A stretch of 64,000 nucleotides of DNA from Desertivirga arenae (GTDB taxonomy: Bacteria; Bacteroidota; Bacteroidia; Sphingobacteriales; Sphingobacteriaceae): positions 1 through 64,000 of the forward strand of contig NZ_JAFEWE010000016.1 in NCBI RefSeq assembly GCF_017355785.1, in the 5' to 3' direction. The notes below the pieces were generated by a model that searched no databases, was not told the origin of the DNA, and saw only the letters and a list, made by a program, of their open reading frames with translations. A program made the translations under genes and the position numbers. This document shows positions 1 to 7,633 of this stretch, one piece after another (positions within the stretch are counted from its first letter, which is position 1; every line of letters begins with the position of its first letter).

Positions 1-590
1 TAGCACCATTACTCCATGCATAAGAATAAGGAGAAGTACCACCAGATACAGAGATATCAATAGCCCCGGTTGAAGCACCTTTAACAGAGACATCCGTTTT
101 AGAAGTTACTACAGCGGCTAATAGAGCGGAAGGCTCAGTAATAGTTGCAGAAGCAGTTGTAGTTACACCATTTTTATCAGTAACAGTAACTGTGTAAGTA
201 CCTGCAGCAAGACCGGTAAGATCTTCTGTAGTAGCACCATTACTCCATGCATAAGTATAAGGAGAAGTACCACCGCTCACAGTAATATTAATAGCACCGG
301 TTGAAGCACCTTTAACGGTAACATCGGTTTTAGAAGTTACTACAGCCGCTAACAGAGCAGAAGGCTCCGTAATAGTTGCTGAAACTGTTGATGTCGCTCC
401 ATTTTTATCGTTAACTGTTAGCGTATAAGTTCCTGCTGCAAGTCCGCTCAAATCTTCTGTAGCAGCACCATTGCTCCAACTGTAGGTGTAGGGGCTTGTT
501 CCACCACTTATTGAAATATCAAGAGCCCCGGTAGTAGCGCCCTTCACTGTTACATCTGTTTTGGATGTAATAGTTGCAGTTAATGCAGGA
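1..590 (-). repeat. In-frame 231-bp tandem repeats encoding SprB modules
   Basis: The same sequence recurs at 1, 232 and 463, an exact 231-bp period, which is 77 codons. The first two copies are nearly identical at DNA level and the third is more diverged, before the repeat runs into the He_PIG-like segment. The array continues past the left edge, so copy number is unknown. Confidence 0.85.
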
Positions 591-3500
591 TTAACGGTAA
601 TGGTCAAAGTTGCAGAAGTGTTGCCCGAGCTATTGCCGGCTGTAACGGTATATGTTGTTAAAGACTTCGTAGCAGTAGGCGTACCTGTAATTTGCCCCGT
701 TGAGGTATTGAGGGTTAACCCAGCAGGTAGTGCGGGACTAATGCTATATGATGTTGCACTTCCTGTTAATGTTGGATTAAGGGCAGTAATGGCTGCACCA
801 ACAGTATATATGTTCGGCGAGGTATAGCTTAAACCCGATGGGGCAGTTGCTGAAACGGTTATTGTGTTTGAAGTAACCGAATTTAGACCTGAAGATGCAA
901 AGCTTAATGTTTGCACCCCTGATCCGGAAATGGCCAGATCATTAAAGGTAACGATACCATTAACCGCCGTCTTGGTTAATGTTCCACTAAGACTTCCAGT
1001 CCCAGAACCGATCGATACAGTTACCTGAGTTGTACTATTGTTGGTAGCCAGGTTTCCGTAAGCATCATATAAATACACAACAGGTTGTTGTGATAATTGA
1101 GCACCACTAAAAGCAGTAGATGATGGTTGCTGATTAATTACCATGCTGCTTACTACGGCAGGACTGATTACGAAAGAATTTGAAGTTCCGACCGTTAAAG
1201 GGTCGGTGGTACTTAGCGTAGTGAGTGTATAGGTTCCTGCTTTTGTGAGTGTAACGCTATGAGACGACAGTACTCCCGCAGTAAAAGAACTTGTTGGTCC
1301 AGCCCCTGAAGACATGTTGGATGAGGACGCAACCGTATTCTGACCCGTATAATTCGTGTAAGTTGCGTTGGCCGCATCCTGGGCAGTGATAAGGACTTTA
1401 AATGGAGTACCAGCTATTTGGGTCCCAATATTTCCTCCCGCAGCAGCCTCGACCTTAAAGTGGTCTACACCCGCGACCGTGACAATATTAGAGAAATTGC
1501 TTTCAATTCCATTAACGGTATTAGTGGCTTTAACCTGAGCGCCTTTGTAAATATCGCCGGTCGCGGTAGTGATGCTCCAGGTAGCAGCATTCGATGTATT
1601 TGTTAGTGGAGTTCCGTCAACGTAAAGTTTCACAAGCGTATTACCTGCAGTTCCACTTACTGAAGTTGCTCCAGCATAAATAGGAGAGGTAACAACTGGA
1701 GCAGTTGGGGCGCTTGCCTGCACAGTCACCGAATTAGATGCGGCACTTAAGGCCTTATTGGTAGCGTCCGCTTTTGCAGTTAAAACGTCTCCCGAAGCAA
1801 GAGTTAAACCTAGAACTGACCAATTGCCAAAGGCATTGACAGTAGTTGTTCCAATCGTAGTAGTTGTACCTCCGCTTGTCTTATATAAGTAAATTGTTGT
1901 TCCTGAAATTTCTACTGAAGTTCCCGTAACCGTTTTTCCTGATCCTGCAATGTAGGTATTAGTAATAACCGGAGCAGTTGAAGTTGCTGAGGTTCCTGAA
2001 ACTATAACAAGGTTGGACTCATTCGAAAGAACATCATTAGGTCCACTACCTTGCGCCCTTGCTGTTAGTCTGTCTCCTTCAAGTAAACCTGAGGCAGAAA
2101 AGGAAGTAGTGGCAGCATTGGTAAACGTTAAACTGCTTCTAGCTATTTCGATTCCGTTTTTATATAATATTAAAGTTGAATTCGAATAATTACTTTGAAC
2201 AGTGATAGTTGTAGAACCGGTATTTGCGAGGATAGAAGTAGTGTTAATCGTTGGAGCAGGTGTAAGTGAGGTTGAATTACTTGCTCCGCTGGCCGCCGAC
2301 ATACCACTTACACAGCCGTTGTATTCGGCGGTTGCAAAAAGCCGGGAGTCATTGAATGTATTTTGCGCTTGCCCTGTAACAAATGAAAAGGAGCCCGCAC
2401 CAGTGGAGGTGGCAGAGACATAAGTAGCTGTACCTGGGCTTAGTTCTGTGAAGGTGTTAGTTCCAGGTGTTTGTTGGTACACTCTTATCCTTACCGTGTT
2501 TGCCAAAATTGCAGACCCGTCCGGCATAGTCCAGGTGCCTGGCAAATTTTGAGAGCCATTAACTTTAGCACCTATAACGGGGGTCGGTGTATAACATAAT
2601 TGTGGAGCAGTTACCTCTACCTGATTTGAACTGACTGAAGTACTTTTGTTAGTAGCACTAGCTTTAGCGGTAATAAGATTACCAGCAGCAAGACCAGAAA
2701 CTCCAGACAAAGTCCATGCGTTACTTGTTACTGTCGTTGTTCCAATAGAAGACCCGTTTTTATATACAGTAATTATAGTGCCATCTGTTTCAACACTAGT
2801 TCCTTGAATAGCAATGCTGGCGGTATTTAAACTGCTTGTAATTACCGGAGCAATAGTAACGAGTTGCCCAAAACTTGCGCCCTGGGTTAAGTTGGAAAGA
2901 TCCGTTGGAGGAAAACTGCCCACAACTGCTGCATACGCAGCATTGGTATTACTACCATATTTTTGATCGTTGATGCCATTAATATCTGAAGCAGTTCCAC
3001 TAATTCCGCTTTGGGCGCTGGTAATGGTAGTGGCAGCAAGTCTTACACTTCCAGTGATCCCAAGATCTGCATAGGGAACAAAAAAATCATAGAAGTAATC
3101 TGCATCTCCGTCATTTGTACTTGCTGCTATAGAGCGTTGATGGTATTGATCAATAGTGTAGGTTTTAGTGTTAGAAATTGTTCCCGCTGATACGTTGTGA
3201 GTATATATTTTAACTCCAAAACCTGTTTCTAATACGATTTCTTTTTCAAACCCAGGGTTAGCACCCGTTAGCGAAAATAGATTATCAGTATCTATCAGAA
3301 GAGAATATCCTTTAGAGGCAGTCGAGTTTTTACCGATCCGAAAGCGGACGATAAAATAATCAACTCCACTAACCGTTTTTTTCAGCACAAAAACGGAATT
3401 AGAACCGTCTAAGCTAACTATTTCTGTATGACCTCCACTAGCACCTGTACTTAAATCTGCCGAAGGCTCTGCAATAACCAGTGGTATAGAAACCATTTGG

Positions 3501-3745
3501 AGTTCGCTGGAAGTCCCATAATCTTTTGCGGTAAATCCAGCAGAGCTAACAGAAGAATATCCATCACCATTTGGATCGAGTACTGAAAGACCAATACCAC
3601 TGGCTGGTTTATATATTAACCCTGGTGTTTGCCCTTTTGATTCATTGCTGAAAAGCCCTAAAAGAAGGATCAAAACACCAAAAAAGACTCCAAAGTTGAG
3701 GCAAAAAGAAGCCCGGGCTTTGGCTAACAAAGCTTTTTTTAACAT
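1..3745 (-). CDS. Giant SprB-repeat / Ig-like surface protein, C-terminus outside window
   Basis: The reading frame is open from an ATG at 3745-3743 to the left edge, giving 1248 residues without a stop. A hydrophobic signal peptide (about residues 12-38, ending near SKGQT) is followed by a region beginning GLIYKPASGIG that describes a folded N-domain, then several Ig-like segments (for example around 670-710) and a He_PIG-type putative Ig domain near residues 970-1050 (ALPAGLTLNTSTGQITGTPT). The last visible part is a run of SprB-type repeats with core SGGTSPYTYSWSNGA and GLAAGTYTLTV. SprB-type repeats are known from Flavobacterium gliding adhesins exported by the type IX secretion system. 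Export by T9SS and a role in adhesion are inferences, since the C-terminal sorting domain lies outside the window. Small frames on the plus strand here are shadows of this gene. Confidence 0.85.
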   Translation of the reverse strand, partial: MLKKALLAKARASFCLNFGVFFGVLILLLGLFSNESKGQTPGLIYKPASGIGLSVLDPNGDGYSSVSSAGFTAKDYGTSSELQMVSIPLVIAEPSADLSTGASGGHTEIVSLDGSNSVFVLKKTVSGVDYFIVRFRIGKNSTASKGYSLLIDTDNLFSLTGANPGFEKEIVLETGFGVKIYTHNVSAGTISNTKTYTIDQYHQRSIAASTNDGDADYFYDFFVPYADLGITGSVRLAATTITSAQSGISGTASDINGINDQKYGSNTNAAYAAVVGSFPPTDLSNLTQGASFGQLVTIAPVITSSLNTASIAIQGTSVETDGTIITVYKNGSSIGTTTVTSNAWTLSGVSGLAAGNLITAKASATNKSTSVSSNQVEVTAPQLCYTPTPVIGAKVNGSQNLPGTWTMPDGSAILANTVRIRVYQQTPGTNTFTELSPGTATYVSATSTGAGSFSFVTGQAQNTFNDSRLFATAEYNGCVSGMSAASGASNSTSLTPAPTINTTSILANTGSTTITVQSNYSNSTLILYKNGIEIARSSLTFTNAATTSFSASGLLEGDRLTARAQGSGPNDVLSNESNLVIVSGTSATSTAPVITNTYIAGSGKTVTGTSVEISGTTIYLYKTSGGTTTTIGTTTVNAFGNWSVLGLTLASGDVLTAKADATNKALSAASNSVTVQASAPTAPVVTSPIYAGATSVSGTAGNTLVKLYVDGTPLTNTSNAATWSITTATGDIYKGAQVKATNTVNGIESNFSNIVTVAGVDHFKVEAAAGGNIGTQIAGTPFKVLITAQDAANATYTNYTGQNTVASSSNMSSGAGPTSSFTAGVLSSHSVTLTKAGTYTLTTLSTTDPLTVGTSNSFVISPAVVSSMVINQQPSSTAFSGAQLSQQPVVYLYDAYGNLATNNSTTQVTVSIGSGTGSLSGTLTKTAVNGIVTFNDLAISGSGVQTLSFASSGLNSVTSNTITVSATAPSGLSYTSPNIYTVGAAITALNPTLTGSATSYSISPALPAGLTLNTSTGQITGTPTATKSLTTYTVTAGNSSGNTSATLTITVNPALTATITSKTDVTVKGATTGALDISISGGTSPYTYSWSNGAATEDLSGLAAGTYTLTVNDKNGATSTVSATITEPSALLAAVVTSKTDVTVKGASTGAINITVSGGTSPYTYAWSNGATTEDLTGLAAGTYTVTVTDKNGVTTTASATITEPSALLAAVVTSKTDVSVKGASTGAIDISVSGGTSPYSYAWSNGA

Positions 3746-3938
3746 CTAATAAGTATTAAAAGGATTTTCTCCTAGTACACACGCTAATCAGTCAACCTCA
3801 CGGAGATAATGTTCTGAAGTGTTGGATTTTACGCAGAGAGAAACAAAATTGTTACCTGTGTGATATTTTTTTTCAAAAATCTGATCATCATCACTTTAGC
3901 CTTTGACAATACTCATGTCCGGTTAAAAGATAAGCTGG

Positions 3939-3946
3939 TACTTTTG
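3939..3946 (+). promoter_or_regulatory. Candidate -7 box for the dehydrogenase-like gene
   Basis: The octamer TACTTTTG matches the Bacteroidota -7 consensus TAnnTTTG and sits 14 bp before the ATG at 3960. No TTG/TTTG element was found at the usual 17-23 bp upstream (the nearest TTTG, at 3902, is 33 bp away), so only the -7 half is supported. Confidence 0.35.
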
Positions 3947-3959
3947 TATTAAATCCTGA

Positions 3960-4427
3960 TTGAATATGAGAGCCATAGCATATAGTATAAGATCGAATGA
4001 GAAGGAGCCTCTGGCACTAGCTAATGTAAGACGGCATCATATTACATTAATTACAAACCGACTTACTCTAGCAACTGCCGACTTTGCGGAGGGGAAGGAT
4101 GCTGTCATAGTTTCTTCTGCCGACGAATTATCTTTGGAGGTAATTGAGCGGCTTGTCGAATTAGATGTTAAATATATTTTAGTAAAAGGATCTAAAAGCT
4201 ACAATCTGACTACCGAACAATCGGATGGATCCGCTAAGCCCTTACAGATTGTCGACCTCAGTTTCTTATACCATCAGCAGGACGTTAATGAAAATTTGAT
4301 TTTAGAGCAGGTAGCAATAGAAACCGTCCTCACCTTAAACAGGTGGGAGGAGAGCAATCAGGAAGATTTCATACATTATACCTCCAGGGACTACTCAGGT
4401 ATGCCACAAGTTCGAAGATCAGCCTAG
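3960..4427 (+). CDS. Lone N-terminal domain resembling D-2-hydroxyacid dehydrogenases
   Basis: The 155-residue product resembles the substrate-binding half of D-lactate/2-hydroxyacid dehydrogenases: it opens MRAIAYSIRSNEKE and continues with GKDAVIVSSADELS, VIERLVELDVKYI and a later helix ending LTLNR. A full enzyme would continue into an NAD-binding Rossmann domain with GxGxxG, but here the frame ends at residue 155 and no such domain follows in any frame before the acyltransferase gene. The second in-frame ATG (3966) fits the family start slightly better. It may be a regulatory or vestigial protein rather than an active dehydrogenase. The assignment rests on pattern recognition of the N-domain only. 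Confidence 0.55.
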   Translation: MNMRAIAYSIRSNEKEPLALANVRRHHITLITNRLTLATADFAEGKDAVIVSSADELSLEVIERLVELDVKYILVKGSKSYNLTTEQSDGSAKPLQIVDLSFLYHQQDVNENLILEQVAIETVLTLNRWEESNQEDFIHYTSRDYSGMPQVRRSA

Positions 4428-4521
4428 TTTTTCCCTCTACTTTCATAGAGAGAAAGCTGTGTATTTGGAAGGTAGGATTTAATAAATTTTTTTAGCAATT
4501 TCCCCTCCTCAAACACACCAA

Positions 4522-5634
4522 ATGAACGGAAATTCACCTGCCACTAAACCGCACTACCCAATCCTTGATGGACTTAGAGGTGTTGCTGCAATTACAGTTG
4601 TTATTTTTCATATTTTCGAAGCTCACGCCACAAGTCATTTAGATCAAATCGTCAATCACGGATATCTTGCGGTAGACTTCTTTTTCTTGCTCTCCGGTTT
4701 TGTTATAGGATATGCCTATGATGACCGTTGGGAGAAAATGACTGTAGGAGATTTTTTTAAACGTCGGGTTAGCAGACTTCAACCTATGGTTATACTTGGA
4801 ATGATGATAGGTGCTATTGGTTTTTATTTTTCAGCTTCTCCAATGTTTCCTGAGATCCATTCTGTTCCTCTCTGGAAAGTTATCTTAACCATGGTTATTG
4901 GCTTTACCCTTATCCCTCTACCCATTTCAATGGATATCAGAGGATGGCAAGAAATGCATCCCTTAAATGGGCCAGGGTGGTCCCTTTTCTTTGAATACCT
5001 TGCAAATATCTTCTATGCACTTGGGTTACGAAAGTTGTCAAAAAAAGCGCTGTCTGTACTGGTAGTTATAACCGGTGCTTTACTAATCCACTGCGCAGTA
5101 ACGAGCAAAAACGGTGATGTAGTTGGCGGCTGGTCACTTAACGCTGAACAGCTGCGTGTCGGCTTTACGAGGATGTTGTTCCCGTTTTTTGGAGGCTTGT
5201 TATTATTCAGAATTTCTAAGCTTACCCATATAAAAAATGCCTTTTTACTTTGCAGCGTGCTCCTTGTTGTTGTATTGGCGTTTCCACGGGTAGGAGGGAA
5301 GGAATATCTTTGGATGAATGGTCTTTATGATTCCTTGAATATCATTTTGATTTTTCCACTAATTGTTTACCTTGGGGCAAGTGGTAAGCTCCATACCGAT
5401 CGTGAATCAAAGCTTTGTAAGTGGCTTGGCGACATATCCTATCCTCTTTACATCACTCATTACCCACTTATCTATATTTACTTCGGATGGTTAAGTGAGC
5501 ATCGCGATTCAAGCCTTTCTGAAATTTTACCCAGGGCAGTTGCTACATTCGTTTCCGCTATCCTGATTGCTTATGCTAGTTTAAAATTATACGACGAACC
5601 TGTTCGCGCATGGTTAAAGAAAAAACAAGCTTAG
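4522..5634 (+). CDS. Acyltransferase 3 (OafA/YrhL-type) membrane protein
   Basis: The 370-residue polytopic protein begins with the acyltransferase-3 signature LDGLRGVAA (residues 15-23, Arg19) and a conserved His30 in VVIFHIF, followed by about ten hydrophobic segments including YLAVDFFFLLSGFVIGY. Family members transfer acetyl or other acyl groups from the cytoplasm to sugars of surface polysaccharides or to lipids. The late segment WLGDISYPLYITHYPLIYIY is also typical of the family. It stands alone and converges on the MarR gene; no glycan biosynthesis genes are nearby, so its acceptor cannot be inferred. Confidence 0.85.
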   Translation: MNGNSPATKPHYPILDGLRGVAAITVVIFHIFEAHATSHLDQIVNHGYLAVDFFFLLSGFVIGYAYDDRWEKMTVGDFFKRRVSRLQPMVILGMMIGAIGFYFSASPMFPEIHSVPLWKVILTMVIGFTLIPLPISMDIRGWQEMHPLNGPGWSLFFEYLANIFYALGLRKLSKKALSVLVVITGALLIHCAVTSKNGDVVGGWSLNAEQLRVGFTRMLFPFFGGLLLFRISKLTHIKNAFLLCSVLLVVVLAFPRVGGKEYLWMNGLYDSLNIILIFPLIVYLGASGKLHTDRESKLCKWLGDISYPLYITHYPLIYIYFGWLSEHRDSSLSEILPRAVATFVSAILIAYASLKLYDEPVRAWLKKKQA

Positions 5635-5671
5635 GTTTAACCGATAGATAATTTATAAAATCTCAAATAGT

Positions 5672-5706
5672 AAAGAGGACGGTTATTGTTTAACCTGTTC
5701 CTCTTC
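5672..5706. terminator. Convergent hairpin between acyltransferase and MarR genes
   Basis: Arms AAGAGGA (5673-5679) and TCCTCTT (5699-5705) enclose a second small stem GGTTA/TAACC. It lies between two converging genes and could terminate both, although neither side carries a long T run. Confidence 0.4.
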
Positions 5707-5718
5707 ACTCAAAAAGTA

Positions 5719-6177
5719 TTAGTGGCTTTGTCCAAGCAAGGTCAGTAAGTCTCTATTAAATTCTTTTGTTTTGTTGCCGAGACGTGAGAAGAACTCCCGG
5801 TCAAAACTTTCTACCGTTACGACGGCCTTTTTCACCAGTTCTTTTCCTTTGGTCGTTAACTCTACGGTTTTAGCCCGTGTATCTTTTAAGTGTTCTTGCC
5901 GTTGTATCAATCCTTTCTGCTGCAGTGTTCTTAAAACAGTGGAGGTTGTCATCGGGTCAATTTTTGAATGAGAGGATAATGCCACCTGTGTTACTTCTGA
6001 TTGATGTAAAGTAAGCCAGTGGGCGCTAGCTAGTAAGACAAATTGCGAGTGCGTAAGTCCATACACATCAAGTGCCTTTTTTATCTCCCGTTGCCATAAA
6101 TTAGTAACCTGCCAAAGCAAAAAGCCAGAGCTCTCTTCTGCCTTATCCACACTAAAAGTATTATCGACCGATTTCAT
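5719..6177 (-). CDS. MarR-family transcriptional regulator
   Basis: The 152-residue protein has the MarR winged-helix layout: helix LTHSQFVLLASAHWL, recognition region KIDPMTTSTVLRTLQQKGLIQR, and the wing DTRAKTVELTTKGKEL. MarR dimers usually bind short palindromes and repress their own operon, often releasing on binding a small aromatic ligand or on oxidation. It lies 111 bp downstream of the SRPBCC gene on the same strand, so the two are probably co-transcribed from the promoter at 6729-6758, where a palindrome sits between the promoter elements. That this protein binds that palindrome is an inference from position. Confidence 0.88.
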   Translation of the reverse strand: MKSVDNTFSVDKAEESSGFLLWQVTNLWQREIKKALDVYGLTHSQFVLLASAHWLTLHQSEVTQVALSSHSKIDPMTTSTVLRTLQQKGLIQRQEHLKDTRAKTVELTTKGKELVKKAVVTVESFDREFFSRLGNKTKEFNRDLLTLLGQSH

Positions 6178-6288
6178 TTCCGCTTTGTGATTTAATAAAT
6201 ATCTTTTCTGTATACAAAGAAACTAAACAATATGAATTCGAATAGAACTTCTGTTTGCATTCGTTTCAAGCAAACAGCCGTCCAACGC

Positions 6289-6708
6289 TCACAGTTTTGA
6301 AGCCGCCTTAATTTGAGATTCTATATCTTTCTTGAAATTGTCTACAATATTTTGAGCCACAATCTTACGCCATAAGAAGCCCAGAATACCCGTTACTGTT
6401 ATCGTATTTGTTATTCTTAAGCCCTCTGCTGTTTCTTCGAAAAGGTGGTTATCGTACATTTTAGCTAAGGGAAATTTTGTAACATCAAGGAAAGATCTGT
6501 TTTCAGTTGTTTCAAGTAATTCAACTTTAACATTTGGTCCTCCTTTAGGTCTCAATGTAAAGTAATTACCCTCCTTAAACTCTCCATTAATTTTTGCAAA
6601 TTCTATTCCTTCATCCCAGGTATGCCAGGAATTTACGTCTGCAAACAGCTTCCACATTTGTTCTTTTGTAACTTCATTTGTTAAGATTGAGTAAGATTTT
6701 GACCACAT
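6289..6708 (-). CDS. SRPBCC (START/Bet v1-like) superfamily protein
   Basis: The 139-residue product starts MWSKSYSILTNEVTKEQMW and has the polyketide-cyclase/SRPBCC signature of a helix followed by WHTWDEGIEFAKINGEF and an antiparallel sheet (FTLRPKGGPNVKVELLE). The fold forms a hydrophobic cavity; members bind lipids or aromatic ligands or act as cyclases. Its specific ligand is unknown. It is the first gene of a probable two-gene unit with the MarR regulator, an arrangement in which the regulator often responds to the ligand handled by the neighbour. Confidence 0.75.
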   Translation of the reverse strand: MWSKSYSILTNEVTKEQMWKLFADVNSWHTWDEGIEFAKINGEFKEGNYFTLRPKGGPNVKVELLETTENRSFLDVTKFPLAKMYDNHLFEETAEGLRITNTITVTGILGFLWRKIVAQNIVDNFKKDIESQIKAASKL

Positions 6709-6728
6709 AGTTTTTCATTTAATAGGTG

Positions 6729-6764
6729 CAAATATAGTAAGTGTACTTATTATATCAAGCGCTT
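6729..6764 (-). promoter_or_regulatory. Promoter and palindromic operator of the SRPBCC-MarR unit
   Basis: On the minus strand TTG (6758-6756) is followed after 19 bp by TATATTTG (6736-6729), a full match to the Bacteroidota -33/-7 consensus. Between them lies a perfect inverted repeat TAAGT-GT-ACTTA (6738-6749), and the -33 element overlaps a second palindrome AAGCGCTT (6757-6764). A protein bound at 6738-6749 would block polymerase. The initiation point predicted from the -7 box leaves a leader of about 15 nt before the ATG at 6708. Confidence 0.65.
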
Positions 6765-6850
6765 ATTATTTATTTCCAATTCTTGTTAATCCTGCTGACA
6801 TAGGGTTGTCATCTATCACTGTTTTCTTTGTTGAACAAAATCTAGAAATC

Positions 6851-7357
6851 ATGGAAACTACTCAAATGACAGAAAAATTAAATCAGGTTATTACTCCTCA
6901 GCAATTACTTACACATTGGCAGGGACATAGAGCACTCACCCGTCGTGTAATTGAAGCTTTTCCTGAGGATAAATTAAGTGATTATACAATTGGCGGAATG
7001 AGGCCATTTATAGGTCTGATTGCCGAATTAATTGATCTGGCAGAAGGAGGGGTGGAAGGATTGGCTACTGGAAATTGGAAATCGGCAGAGGAATGGGGAC
7101 ATGTTACCGGTAATGGGCCTAAGACAAAGGAAGAACTTCTTGCTAAATGGGATGAGGTAACAGAAAAGATTAACCTTTTCTTTCCTCAAATTACTGAGGA
7201 TAATTTTCAGGATTCAGTTTTGGCTTTTGGACAATATGAAGGAACTGTTATCTCGATGATTTTATATTTTATAGACAATGAGAATCATCACCGTGGGCAA
7301 TCTTATGTTTACTTACGATCTCTGGGAATTAATCCTCCATTTTTCTGGGAAAGATAG
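6851..7357 (+). CDS. DinB-superfamily protein
   Basis: From the ATG at 6851 the product is 168 residues; the longer frame would need a TTG at 6806 in an AT-rich leader, so 6851 is preferred. It has the four-helix DinB layout with LLTHWQGHRALTRRVIEAFPEDKL near the start, a middle LIDLAEGGVEGL, and the terminal NENHHRGQSYVYLRSLGI, in which the His pair resembles the metal-binding end of the fold. DinB-like proteins are metal-dependent, including some thiol transferases and many of unknown role. The first His of the usual triad is not obvious here. Confidence 0.75.
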   Translation: METTQMTEKLNQVITPQQLLTHWQGHRALTRRVIEAFPEDKLSDYTIGGMRPFIGLIAELIDLAEGGVEGLATGNWKSAEEWGHVTGNGPKTKEELLAKWDEVTEKINLFFPQITEDNFQDSVLAFGQYEGTVISMILYFIDNENHHRGQSYVYLRSLGINPPFFWER

Positions 7358-7370
7358 GAGATTAGTGATC

Positions 7371-7489
7371 TGATAAAAAAGGGAGTTGCAGAATCCACTC
7401 CCTTTTAAAACCTCACCCTTTATCTAACCTATGAAAATCTTTTTTTGCGATATGTCTGTGTGTACGTAGGTTTCCATAATAGGTTGCAT
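7371..7489 (-). ncRNA. Candidate small RNA, copy 1 (terminator plus UUUUCAUAGGUU segment)
   Basis: Read on the minus strand the element begins near ATGCAACCT (7489-7481), contains ATTTTCATAGGTTAGAT around 7439-7423, and ends in a perfect 10-bp hairpin (AAAAGGGAGT / ACTCCCTTTT, 7406-7377) running into six T (7380-7375). The same order of blocks recurs at 37599-37701. The 5' AACCTAT could pair with the later ATAGGTT. No promoter was recognised. The hairpin may also terminate the DinB gene on the plus strand. An alternative reading is a 12-codon plus-strand frame starting at 7431. Confidence 0.4.
7377..7406. terminator. Intrinsic terminator after the DinB gene
   Basis: Arms AAAAGGGAGT and ACTCCCTTTT (10 bp, perfect) with a 10-nt loop. 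There are four T on the plus side and six on the minus side, so it is stronger for minus-strand transcripts, including read-through of the candidate small RNA; it starts 20 bp after the DinB stop. Confidence 0.7.
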
Positions 7490-7633
7490 TTAAAAGTTTT
7501 CTTCAGGCTGCTGACAATAATAATTATTAACAGATCTTGACGTTCCACCATACCGTCTTTTCAATTCGGGTATTTATAACCTAAGAACTTGTGTAAGGAT
7601 CTTCGATAATAATGTCAGTTGAGGCATTTTTCC

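Noticed and set aside
1-590. Possible CRISPR array because of regular repeats
   Set aside because: The period is 231 bp, repeats are contiguous without spacers, and they translate in frame to SprB modules.
561-3420. Plus-strand frames of 60-90 codons at the left edge
   Set aside because: They lie antisense to the open minus-strand repeat protein, whose signal peptide and repeats are clear; the plus-strand translations have no motifs.
3902-3946. Complete -33/-7 promoter for the dehydrogenase-like gene
   Set aside because: The -7 box is good, but the only TTTG is 33 bp upstream, outside the 17-23 bp range, so only the -7 part was kept.
6806-6850. TTG start for the DinB protein
   Set aside because: The extra 15 residues are unlike the family and arise from AT-rich leader; the ATG at 6851 is well placed.
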